Source: Phytohabitans houttuyneae (GTDB taxonomy: Bacteria > Actinomycetota > Actinomycetes > Mycobacteriales > Micromonosporaceae). From it: a stretch of 64,000 nucleotides of DNA. Numbering within the stretch: the first letter of the stretch is position 1; every line of letters starts with the position of its first letter. The stretch covers positions 3,153,001-3,217,000 of the forward strand of contig NZ_BLPF01000001.1 in assembly GCF_011764425.1 (NCBI RefSeq), given 5' to 3'. A model generated the notes under the pieces. The model saw nothing but the letters and a program-made list of their open reading frames with translations. It was not told the origin of the DNA and did not search any database. The translations under genes and the position numbers were made by a program. Below, piece by piece: positions 8,506 to 15,688 of this stretch.

Positions 8506-9010
8506 GGGTGCGGCGGCCTTGAAGATGTGAGTTGTCGTGCACGCCTCGCCTCCCCACCACCGTCCGCGTCACCCCGGCCACTGCCAAGGACGCGGGCTGC
8601 CGGCAGCCGCATTACGAGGAGTCCTGCTCCGGCAGGGGATGGCCCTCGGACCCTCCAGCGGTCCACCGACGCACTCCGTCCGGCGGCACCATCCCGGATC
8701 TTTGCGGACGACAGTGCAGGAAGTCCGATGGGCCGTTCGGGATTCCGTCGACCCGCACAGGTCCTGGCTTCGCAGGTCAGAGCTCATCGGCTCCACGCCG
8801 ACCTTTAGAGACCTCCAACGCGAGGTAGCGGGCAGGAGTCCCCGTTAGCCGCGGCGGGCCGTTCAGAACTCCTTCGGCAACGGGGTTGGCTGTGACGTGC
8901 ATGGCGCGAGGATCGGTATCGGTCCGTGGGCGCATTGGTGCGCCCAGGTTGGGAGGCACGCACATGCCACACCCCCGCCTCCAGCCGGGGCCAGACCTAC
9001 CCCCGTCGCG
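8506..9010. other. 505-bp stretch without recognisable gene
   Basis: Three short overlapping open frames on the forward strand and one of 62 codons on the reverse strand show no recognisable family. The beginning (TTGAAGATGTGAGTTGTCG at about 8519) resembles the border of repeat A at 55187 (TTCAAGATGTGAGCTACCG) but the core does not follow. The part around 8850-9010 lies downstream of prs on its strand. Confidence 0.4.
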
Positions 9011-9949
9011 CTAGCTGAAGAGGGCGCTCACCGATTCTCCATTGTGGATGCGGCGCATCGCTTCGGCGAGTGCCGGTGCCACGGAGAGCACACGCAGCTT
9101 GGGCACACGCTTCTCGATCGGGATCGGCACGGTGTTCGTGCAGACGATTTCCAGCACGCCCTCCTGCTCGCTGAGCCGGCGGAGGGCGTCGCTGGAGAAC
9201 AGGCCGTGTGTGCACGCGAGGCGGATCGAGCGGACCTTCAGCTCGCGCAGGTGGTCGATCAGCTCGATCATCGTGCTGCCCTTGGCGATCTCGTCGTCCA
9301 GCACGATCACGTCGCGGTCGACCACGTCGCCAATCACGGCGCTGATCTGCACGCGGTCGTCCGGGAAGCGCTGCTTGGCGCCGGCGGCCACGGGGGTGCC
9401 GATCATGCGGGCGAAGTGCGACGCCTCCTTGGCGTTGCCGAGGTCGGGCGAGACGACCACGGCCTCCGCGAGGTCGTACTGCCGGAAGTGCGCGGCCAGC
9501 TCGCGCAGCGCGTGCAGGTGGTCGACCGGCATGGCGAAGAAGCCGTGCACCTGCGGCGAGTGCAGCGTCAGGGCGAGTACGCGGTCGGCGCCTGCGGTCT
9601 TCAGCAGGTCGGCGACCAGGCGCGCGCCGATCGAGATGCGCGGTGCGTCCTTCTTGTCCGAGCGGGCGTACGCGTAGTGGGGCATCACGACGGTGATCCG
9701 CCCCGCCGAGGCGCCCCGCGCGGCGTCGAGCATCAGCAGCAGCTCGACGAGGTTCTCCTGCACGGGCGGGACGAGCGGTTGGATCAGGAAGACGTCACGT
9801 TCCCGGCAGTTCGCCTCGAGCTGCACCTCGAGGCAGTCGTTGGCGAATCGGGACACTCTCACGGGGTGTAGTGGCACATCCAGATGGGCGCAGATCTCCT
9901 CGGCCAGTTCCGGGTGGGCGGTTCCGCTGAACACGGCGATGTCACGCAC
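9011..9949 (-). CDS. prs: ribose-phosphate pyrophosphokinase (PRPP synthetase), divergent paralogue
   Basis: 312 residues from GTG 9949, where the conserved N-terminus VRDIAVFSGTAHPELAEEIC begins; a longer frame upstream is not conserved. ATP and ribose-5-phosphate site motifs are present (PHYAYARSDKKD, HSPQVHGFF, VSPDLGNAKEASHFA). The PRPP-binding loop reads VIVLDDEIAKGSTM rather than the usual DDxxDTGGT, so this is likely a second, divergent Prs rather than the housekeeping copy. The product would feed nucleotide, His and Trp synthesis. It is divergent from the GH16 gene. Confidence 0.8.
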   Translation of the reverse strand: MRDIAVFSGTAHPELAEEICAHLDVPLHPVRVSRFANDCLEVQLEANCRERDVFLIQPLVPPVQENLVELLLMLDAARGASAGRITVVMPHYAYARSDKKDAPRISIGARLVADLLKTAGADRVLALTLHSPQVHGFFAMPVDHLHALRELAAHFRQYDLAEAVVVSPDLGNAKEASHFARMIGTPVAAGAKQRFPDDRVQISAVIGDVVDRDVIVLDDEIAKGSTMIELIDHLRELKVRSIRLACTHGLFSSDALRRLSEQEGVLEIVCTNTVPIPIEKRVPKLRVLSVAPALAEAMRRIHNGESVSALFS

Positions 9950-10007
9950 GCACCGGATCCTAGGCGGTGGCCCGGAAGCGCCCGGTATCACCTCTAACAT
10001 GCCACTA

Positions 10008-10048
10008 GAAAACGCTCTCTTGACAGCACGTTCATCGATCTGACAGGT
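10008..10048 (+). promoter_or_regulatory. promoter with overlapping LacI-type operator before the glucanase
   Basis: GAAAACGCTCTC (10008-10019) is a near-palindrome immediately followed by TTGACA (10020-10025), a perfect -35 hexamer. A weak -10 (CAGGTT, 10044-10049) lies 18 bp further. A repressor bound here would block polymerase. An almost identical near-palindrome (GAGAACGCTCTC) lies at the end of the gene. The arrangement resembles LacI-family control of glycanase genes; the regulator itself is not in the window. Confidence 0.5.
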
Positions 10049-10079
10049 TTGTTAACTACATCGAGGAGCGTGATGCTTT

Positions 10080-11294
10080 ATGCGGAGAGCCCTGTTGGTC
10101 CTGGCGCTCGTGGCGGCCAGCCTCTTCGTGCCGGCGACAAGCAGTCCGGCACTCGCCGAGCCGGGCGCGCTGACCTGGTCGGACGAGTTCAACGGCGCGG
10201 CCGGTAGCGCACCGGACGGCAGCAAGTGGCGCTACGACATCGGCGGCAGCGGCTGGGGCAACAACGAGCAGCAGTACTACACGAACAGCACCCGCAACGC
10301 CGCGCTGGACGGCGCCGGAAACCTGGTGATCACGGCCCGCCGGGAAAACCCGTCCAACTTCCAGTGCCACTACGGCACGTGCCAGTACACGTCCGCGCGG
10401 CTGCTCACGTCGGGCATCTTCCAGCAGACGTACGGCCGCTTCGAGGCGCGCATGAAGCTCCCCTTCGGTCAGGGCATCTGGCCCGCCTTCTGGATGCTCG
10501 GCACCCCGGTGAACTGGCCCAGCAGCGGCGAGATCGACATCATGGAGAACATCGGCCGTGAGCCCAACACCACGCACGGCACGGTGCACGGGCCCGGCTA
10601 CTCGGGAGCGGGCGGCATCGGCGCCGGCTACAACGGGCCGCGCTTCGCCGACGCCTTCCACACCTTCACCGTCGACTGGGCGCCCGACTCGATCACCTGG
10701 TACGTGGACGGCAACCAGTTCTTCCGGATCACCCCCGCCTCGCTCAACGGCAACCAGTGGGTCTTCAACCGCCCGTTCTTCCTGATCCTGAACCTGGCGG
10801 TCGGCGGCCTCTGGCCCGGCTACCCGGACGGCACCACGACGTTCCCGCAGACGCTGACGGTCGACTACGTGCGGGCGTACGCGTGGAACACCGGCGGCGG
10901 CAACCCGCAGCCCGGTGGCAACACGATCGTCGGGGTCGGCAACAAGTGCGTCGACGTGGCCAGCGCGAGCACAGCCAACGGCACCGCCGTGCAGCTCTGG
11001 ACGTGCAACGGCACCGCCGCGCAGAGCTGGACCAACGGCGCCAACTCCTCGCTGCGCGCGCTGGGCAAGTGCATGGACGTGACGGCGGCCGGCACCGCGG
11101 ACGGCACGGCCGTGCAGCTGTACGACTGCAACGGCACGGGCGCACAACAGTGGCGGGTCGAAGCGGACGGCGACATCGTCAACATCGGATCCAACAAGTG
11201 CCTCGACGCCCGCGGAGCCAGCTCCGCCGACGGCACCCGGCTGCAGATCTGGACCTGCACCGGCGGCGCCAACCAGAAGTGGCGCCGCGCCTGA
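10080..11294 (+). CDS. secreted GH16 endo-beta-1,3-glucanase-like enzyme with C-terminal ricin-type (CBM13) lectin
   Basis: 404 residues. Sec signal peptide MRRALLVLALVAASLFVPAT with cleavage near ALAEP. The GH16 domain (about 30-275) has the catalytic signature EIDIME at residues 151-156, with E151 the nucleophile and E156 the acid/base, plus WPAFWMLG. The C-terminal ~125 residues form a beta-trefoil lectin with three QxW-type repeats (AQSW, AQQW, NQKW). The -DIME- form suggests laminarinase-type beta-1,3-glucanase. The ribosome site GAGGAG lies at 10063-10068; an out-of-frame ATG at 10073 lies between. It acts outside the cell. Confidence 0.9.
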   Translation: MRRALLVLALVAASLFVPATSSPALAEPGALTWSDEFNGAAGSAPDGSKWRYDIGGSGWGNNEQQYYTNSTRNAALDGAGNLVITARRENPSNFQCHYGTCQYTSARLLTSGIFQQTYGRFEARMKLPFGQGIWPAFWMLGTPVNWPSSGEIDIMENIGREPNTTHGTVHGPGYSGAGGIGAGYNGPRFADAFHTFTVDWAPDSITWYVDGNQFFRITPASLNGNQWVFNRPFFLILNLAVGGLWPGYPDGTTTFPQTLTVDYVRAYAWNTGGGNPQPGGNTIVGVGNKCVDVASASTANGTAVQLWTCNGTAAQSWTNGANSSLRALGKCMDVTAAGTADGTAVQLYDCNGTGAQQWRVEADGDIVNIGSNKCLDARGASSADGTRLQIWTCTGGANQKWRRA

Positions 11295-11304
11295 GAACGC
11301 TCTC
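11293..11304. promoter_or_regulatory. second copy of the candidate operator at the gene end
   Basis: GAGAACGCTCTC, differing by one base from the copy at 10008-10019, overlaps the glucanase stop codon region. It could be a second repressor site for loop formation, or chance. Confidence 0.3.
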
Positions 11305-12711
11305 TCAGGCAGCTCCCGCCCTGGCCGCTTCGGCCAGGGCGGGAGCCTTTGGGGTGCGCGGAGGCGGCGGCAGCAGCACGGTGGCCGCAGCGGCCACGAG
11401 GAGCAGGATCGAGGCGATCAGGAACGCCCGGCTGTAACCGGCCGTGACAGCCGCGCCGGAGGCACCGAGATCCTGGGTGTGCGCGGCCGCGATCGTCGCC
11501 AGCGCCGCGAGCCCGACCGAGCCGCCGATCTGGCGTGAGGAGTTGAGCAGGCCGGAGACGAGCCCGCTGTCGCCGCGCGCCGCACCGGTCGTGGCCGCGG
11601 CGGCCAGCGGGGTGAACGTCAGCCCGATCCCGGCGGTCATCACCATGCCGGGCAGCAGTACCCCGGTGACGAGTCCACTGTCCACAGTCAGCCGGGACTG
11701 CCAGAAGAAGCCGGCCGCGGCCACCAGCGCGCCGAGCACCACCGTCGCGCGGATGCCGATCCGGGCCATCAGCCGCGGCGCCACCCGGGCGGCCGCGATG
11801 ATCGCCGCCGTGTGCGGCAGGAACGCCAGGCCGGCCTCCAGCGCGCCGTAGCCACGCACGTTCTGCAGGTACAGCGAGACGAAGTACCACATCGCGAAGC
11901 CGGCGCCACCGGTCAGCAGGATGACCACGTTGGCGCTGGAGACCGAGCGGGATCGGAAGATCCGCAGCGGCATGAGCGGCTCGCGGGCCACCCACGCCTG
12001 CACGGCCAGGAACCCCAACAGCAACAGGATGCCGGCGACCAGCGGCAGCAGCGTGGCCGCCGCACCCCAGCCGTGCTCGCGGGTCTGCGTCACGCCGAAC
12101 GCCAGCGACGTCAGGCCGGCGGTCACGGTCACCGCGCCGAGCACGTCCAGCCGCCGCCCGCCGCCGTCCCGGCCGGGATCGAGCACGAGCAGCGCCACGA
12201 CTATCGCGGCGGCCCCGATCGGCACGTTGATCAGCAACGTCCAGCGCCACGAGAGGAAGTCGGTGAGGAGGCCACCGAAGACCGAACCGGCGGCTCCGCC
12301 GGCCGCGCCGACCGCGCTCCACACCGCGACCGCGCGGGCCCGCTGCGGACCTTCCGGGTACGTCGCGGTCAGGATCGCGAGCGTGGCGGGCATCAGCAGC
12401 GCGCCGCCGAGCCCCTGCACCGACCGCGCGGCCACCAGGGCCCACGGCGCGGTGGCCAGACCGCCGGCCAGACTCGCGCCGGCGAAGAGCACCAGCCCGG
12501 CGATCAGGGCCCGGCGCCGCCCGAAGAGGTCGGCCACCCGGCCGCCGAGCAGCAGGAAGCCGGCGAACGCCAGCGCGTACGCGTTGACGACCCACTCCAG
12601 GCCACTCGGGCCGAAGCCCAGGTCGTCGCGCATCGCGGGCAGCGCCACGTTGACGATCGAGACGTCCAGCACGACAAGGAACTGGGCCGCGCAGGTGACG
12701 AGGAGCTTCAC
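11305..12711 (-). CDS. MFS drug efflux transporter, DHA2 (14-TM) family
   Basis: 468 residues from GTG 12711. Motif A between helices 2 and 3 reads GGRVADLFGRRRAL; motif C-like GSVFGGLLTDFLSWRWTLLIN is present; VLDVSIVNVALPAM in helix 1 is the DHA2 motif D1. About 14 hydrophobic helices. Exports drugs or small hydrophobic compounds in exchange for protons. It is divergent from a TetR gene with an operator-like region between, so it is most likely repressed by that TetR. Confidence 0.85.
   Translation of the reverse strand: MKLLVTCAAQFLVVLDVSIVNVALPAMRDDLGFGPSGLEWVVNAYALAFAGFLLLGGRVADLFGRRRALIAGLVLFAGASLAGGLATAPWALVAARSVQGLGGALLMPATLAILTATYPEGPQRARAVAVWSAVGAAGGAAGSVFGGLLTDFLSWRWTLLINVPIGAAAIVVALLVLDPGRDGGGRRLDVLGAVTVTAGLTSLAFGVTQTREHGWGAAATLLPLVAGILLLLGFLAVQAWVAREPLMPLRIFRSRSVSSANVVILLTGGAGFAMWYFVSLYLQNVRGYGALEAGLAFLPHTAAIIAAARVAPRLMARIGIRATVVLGALVAAAGFFWQSRLTVDSGLVTGVLLPGMVMTAGIGLTFTPLAAAATTGAARGDSGLVSGLLNSSRQIGGSVGLAALATIAAAHTQDLGASGAAVTAGYSRAFLIASILLLVAAAATVLLPPPPRTPKAPALAEAARAGAA
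11312..11346 (+). terminator. strong hairpin, terminator for the glucanase
   Basis: A perfect 16-bp stem (GCTCCCGCCCTGGCCG with its complement) closed by a CTT loop, followed by CTTT on the forward strand. It lies 17 bp after the glucanase stop. On the reverse strand the same bases encode the last residues of the MFS protein, so terminator and coding sequence are superimposed. Confidence 0.7.
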
Positions 12712-12728
12712 GGTACCCCCAAACGGAG

Positions 12729-12771
12729 CGGAGCGTTCTGCTCCGTTACCCTAACGGAACGATCCGCTCCG
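12729..12771. promoter_or_regulatory. interrupted palindrome in the MFS/TetR divergent promoter region
   Basis: CGGAGCGTTCTGCTCCGTTA (12729-12748), three bases, then TAACGGAACGATCCGCTCCG (12752-12771), a near reverse complement. The half-sites also contain smaller inverted repeats (AACGGAGC and GCTCCGTT at 12722-12747). This is the expected form of a TetR dimer-pair operator. Confidence 0.6.
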
Positions 12772-12792
12772 GTCACCCGTAAGATCAGTCAC

Positions 12793-13410
12793 ATGAGCCG
12801 CCGCGCCGAGGCCGACCGCAACGACGAAGCCGTCTTCCTCGCCGCCCGCGAGGTCTTCGCCGAGCTGGGCGCCGACGCGCCGATGTCCGCCATCGCGGCC
12901 CGCGCGGGCGTGGGGATGGGCTCGCTCTACCGCCGCTACCCCAGCAAGGTCGACCTCATGCGGGCGATCTGCACCACCTCGATGGAGCGGTCGATGGCCG
13001 AGGCCGACGCGGCGCTCGCCGAGGAGCCGGACGGCTGGTCGGCGCTCACCCGCTACATGCGCCGCTGCGTCGACCTGCGGGTCGGCTCGCTGGCCCGGCT
13101 GGCCGGGACGTTTCCGGCGACGGAGGAGATGTTCGCGCTCGCCGAGCGGGGCCACAAGGTGATCGACGAGATCGTCGGCCGCGCACGGGCCGAGGGGACG
13201 CTCCGCGCCGACGTGACGAGCGCCGACATCGTGCTCACGATCAGCGAGATGAGCGTGCTGCCCGGCGGGCCGTACCGCCATCGCTGGCTGGCCCTGGTGC
13301 TCGACGGGCTGCGCGCGCCCGGCGCCGGCGCGCTGCCCGGCCCGGCGCCCGACTGGTCGAGCGTGCGCGAGCGGTGGGTCTACCAGGAGAGCCCGGTCAG
13401 CCGCTCGTAG
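12793..13410 (+). CDS. TetR/AcrR family transcriptional regulator
   Basis: 205 residues from ATG 12793. N-terminal HTH of TetR type: AAREVFAELGADAPMSAIAARAG, GMGSLYRRYPSK, DLMRAI. The C-terminal ligand domain is not specific. Divergent from the MFS exporter, probably its repressor, with the drug as inducer. The last 31 bp overlap the 3' end of purC on the other strand. Confidence 0.85.
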   Translation: MSRRAEADRNDEAVFLAAREVFAELGADAPMSAIAARAGVGMGSLYRRYPSKVDLMRAICTTSMERSMAEADAALAEEPDGWSALTRYMRRCVDLRVGSLARLAGTFPATEEMFALAERGHKVIDEIVGRARAEGTLRADVTSADIVLTISEMSVLPGGPYRHRWLALVLDGLRAPGAGALPGPAPDWSSVRERWVYQESPVSRS

Positions 13411-14210
13411 ACCTCGATGTACCGCGCGCGCGTCGCCGCCACGACCTCCTCGGGCACCTCGGGCGCCGGCGGCTGCTTGTCCCAGCCGGTGCCCGCCGCC
13501 CAGTCACGGACGAACTGCTTGTCGAACGAAAACTGGGCCCGCCCCGGCTGCCACGAGTCGGCCGCCCAGAACCGCGACGAATCCGGCGTCAGCACCTCGT
13601 CGCCGAGCACCAGCGTGCCGTCCGGCGCCCAGCCCAGCTCCAGCTTGGTATCGGCGATCACGACGCCCCGCTCGGCGGCGATCTCGGCACCCCGCCGGTA
13701 CACCGCGAGAGTGATCCGGCACAGCTCCTCGGCGGTCGCCGCGCCGACCTCGGCGGCCACGTCGTCATAAGTGATGAACTCGTCGTGCTCGCCGACCGGC
13801 GCCTTGGTCGTCGGCGTGAAGATCGGCTCGGGCAGCAGGTCGGCCTCGACGAGCCCGGCCGGCAGCGGGACACCGGACACCGCGCCTGACTTCTCGTACT
13901 CCTTGAGCCCGAGGCCGGTCAGATAACCGCGGGCGATGCACTCCACCGGCACCATGCGCAGCCGCCGGACGCGGATGGCCCGCCCGGCGAACTGCGGCGG
14001 CACGTCGGACGCCGAGATCACGTGGTGCGGCACGAGGTCGGCGAGCTGCTCGAACCACCACAGCGAGAGGCGGGTGAGCACCGCGCCCTTGTCCGGGATC
14101 GGGGTGGGCAGCACGACGTCGTAAACGGACACCCGGTCGGAGGCCACCAGGATCAGGTCGTCGCCGTCCGCGTAGACGTCGCGGACCTTGCCGGAATGCA
14201 GGAGCTCCAC
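13380..14210 (-). CDS. purC: phosphoribosylaminoimidazole-succinocarboxamide synthase
   Basis: 276 residues from GTG 14210, where VELLHSGKVRDVY begins; a longer frame adds an unconserved arginine-rich N-terminus. ATP-grasp-like SAICAR synthetase with typical motifs VASDRVSVYDVVLPTPIPDK, RGYLTGLGLKEYEKSG and DTKLELGW, and VLTPDSSRFW. Joins aspartate to CAIR in purine synthesis in the cytosol. Divergent from the mannosyltransferase gene, 74 bp between starts. Its 3' end overlaps the tetR 3' end by 31 bp. Confidence 0.92.
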   Translation of the reverse strand: MELLHSGKVRDVYADGDDLILVASDRVSVYDVVLPTPIPDKGAVLTRLSLWWFEQLADLVPHHVISASDVPPQFAGRAIRVRRLRMVPVECIARGYLTGLGLKEYEKSGAVSGVPLPAGLVEADLLPEPIFTPTTKAPVGEHDEFITYDDVAAEVGAATAEELCRITLAVYRRGAEIAAERGVVIADTKLELGWAPDGTLVLGDEVLTPDSSRFWAADSWQPGRAQFSFDKQFVRDWAAGTGWDKQPPAPEVPEEVVAATRARYIEVYERLTGLSW

Positions 14211-14284
14211 CCCGTCACCGTAGCGGCGGGACAGGCCCGCACAGGCGGCGGGCGCCTCTCGGCGGGCAGCGATACCCTTACGCG

Positions 14285-15052
14285 GTGACAAAACCTGTCG
14301 AGTTGCCCACGCCCTGGCGGGACGCCCGATTGACTGTCGTCGTGCCCACGTTCAACGAAGTGGACAATATCGCCCCGCTCGTCGAGCGGCTGCTGGCGCT
14401 GTCCATGCCGGGCCTGCACGTGCTCATCGCCGACGACAACTCACCCGACGGCACCGGCGAGGTCGCCGACAAGCTCGCGGCGGAAAACCCAGGGCGGGTC
14501 ACGGTCGTGCACCGGGCGGGCAAAGAGGGCCTCGGCCGGGCGTACGTGGATGGCATGGGCCAGGCCCTCGACGGCGGCGCGGAGTTCGTCGCGCAGATGG
14601 ACGCCGACCTGTCCCACCCGCCGGAGGCGCTTCCCGGCCTCCTCGGCACGCTCATGTCGACCCGAGCCGGTGTCGTGATCGGCTCCCGCTACGTGCCGGG
14701 TGGCGAGCTCGACGAAAACTGGCCGCTCTACCGCCGCGCGCTCAGCGGCTGGGCCAACTTCTACGTCCACACCCTGCTCAACGTGCGGATCCGCGACCTC
14801 ACGGCCGGCTTCAAGGTGTGGCGGGCCGACGTGCTGCGCGACATCGGCCTCAACCGCGTGCAGTCAAACGGGTACAGCTTCCAGGTGGAGATGCACTACC
14901 TGGCGACGCAGCTCGGACACACGATCATCGAAGTGCCGATCCGCTTCGAGGAGCGCACCAGCGGCGCCTCCAAGATGACCACCAAGACCAAGATCGAAAG
15001 CGCCGTGATGCCCTTCCGCCTGCGCTGGAAACACCGCGCAAAGGGCGACTGA
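14285..15052 (+). CDS. polyprenol monophosphomannose synthase (GT2)
   Basis: 255 residues from GTG 14285. GT2 GT-A fold: VVVPTFNEVDNI, DDNSPDGTGEVAD, the catalytic metal motif QMDADLSHPPEALP, GSRYVPGG and RDLTAGFKVWR. It transfers mannose from GDP-mannose to polyprenyl phosphate, the donor for protein O-mannosylation and, in related organisms, lipomannan. No acyltransferase domain or TM segment is present, so this is the catalytic subunit alone (Ppm1-domain-2 type). Confidence 0.9.
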   Translation: MTKPVELPTPWRDARLTVVVPTFNEVDNIAPLVERLLALSMPGLHVLIADDNSPDGTGEVADKLAAENPGRVTVVHRAGKEGLGRAYVDGMGQALDGGAEFVAQMDADLSHPPEALPGLLGTLMSTRAGVVIGSRYVPGGELDENWPLYRRALSGWANFYVHTLLNVRIRDLTAGFKVWRADVLRDIGLNRVQSNGYSFQVEMHYLATQLGHTIIEVPIRFEERTSGASKMTTKTKIESAVMPFRLRWKHRAKGD

Positions 15053-15055
15053 GCG

Positions 15056-15298
15056 TCAGCGGCCCTTGTTGCGGCGGCCGCGGGTCAGCGCCAGCAGGCT
15101 GATCACGATGATCGCCACCACGATCAGGCAGCAAAGCCCGGCAAAGAGCCCGAATCCCCCCATGCGGGGGCGGCGCCGAGCCGCCTCGAGGACGATCTCG
15201 TTGTCGGCGGCCCACGCCGCGGCGGGCACGAGCACGGCGGCCACCATGCCGATGAGCACGGCCGTCGCGCGTGCCCACCATCGAGTCAGAAATGACAT
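15056..15298 (-). CDS. small secreted/membrane protein, unknown
   Basis: 80 residues from ATG 15298. N-terminal signal-like segment (TRWWARATAVLIGMVAAVLV, then PAAAWAAD), a short polar stretch, and one C-terminal TM segment (GLFAGLCCLIVVAIIVISLL) followed by a positively charged tail TRGRRNKGR. I do not recognise the family. Convergent with the mannosyl-phosphate synthase, stops 4 bp apart. Confidence 0.6.
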   Translation of the reverse strand: MSFLTRWWARATAVLIGMVAAVLVPAAAWAADNEIVLEAARRRPRMGGFGLFAGLCCLIVVAIIVISLLALTRGRRNKGR

Positions 15299-15382
15299 GA
15301 CCCCATGGTCCCCTCTCGGGGCAACTCGCGGGCCCATCCACGCGCGCCGGCCCGGACATTCCAACTTCAGAAAGAGATTTGA

Positions 15383-15585
15383 GCTACCACGACGTCCGCG
15401 GTGGTCCGGACCGTTGCGCGGGGCCCCGGGGAAACGGGGAGCGCAGCGGAGCGTTTTCTTGGGATGCGTTCCCGCAGCCTCACCCTTTGCGGTTGGCAGA
15501 GCCCGCGGGGGCTTGCCTCGCGGAGGCGGCAGCGGAGGCCGGGGATCTCGGCGAGCGCTGGCGAGCCGCCGGCCTCCGCGGTCTC
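15383..15585 (+). repeat. repeat A core interrupted by repeat B sequence
   Basis: Core A runs 15383-15416 (GCTACCACGACGTCCGCGG, GGTCCGGACCGTTGC) and resumes at about 15471-15495 (CCCGCAGCCTCACCCTTTGC). The 54 bp in between, and about 15505-15585, match modules of repeat B found whole at 46842-46966: GGGGAGCGCAGCGGAGCG then TTTTCTTGGG, and GGCAGCGGAGGCCGGGGATC. The two B modules have opposite relative orientation compared with 46842-46966. Confidence 0.65.
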
Positions 15586-15639
15586 CGGCGGGAGCAGCGG
15601 TCCGCAGCTGACGCGAACCCGGGAAATATGCCTAAAATG

Positions 15640-15677
15640 ATCGGGGCGCCCTCCAAAGCAAAGGAGGACGCCCCGAT
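15640..15677 (-). terminator. terminator of the subtilase gene
   Basis: ATCGGGGCG pairs with CGCCCCGAT, extended by CCTCC/GGAGG with one mismatch. On the reverse strand the hairpin starts 12 bp after the subtilase stop and is followed by CATTTTAGG, as for an intrinsic terminator. Confidence 0.75.
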
Positions 15678-15688
15678 TCGTTACGGAC

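Noticed and set aside
8519-8545. Possible eighth copy of repeat A
   Set aside because: Only about 19 bp of the border resemble other copies; the core with GGTCCGGACC is absent.
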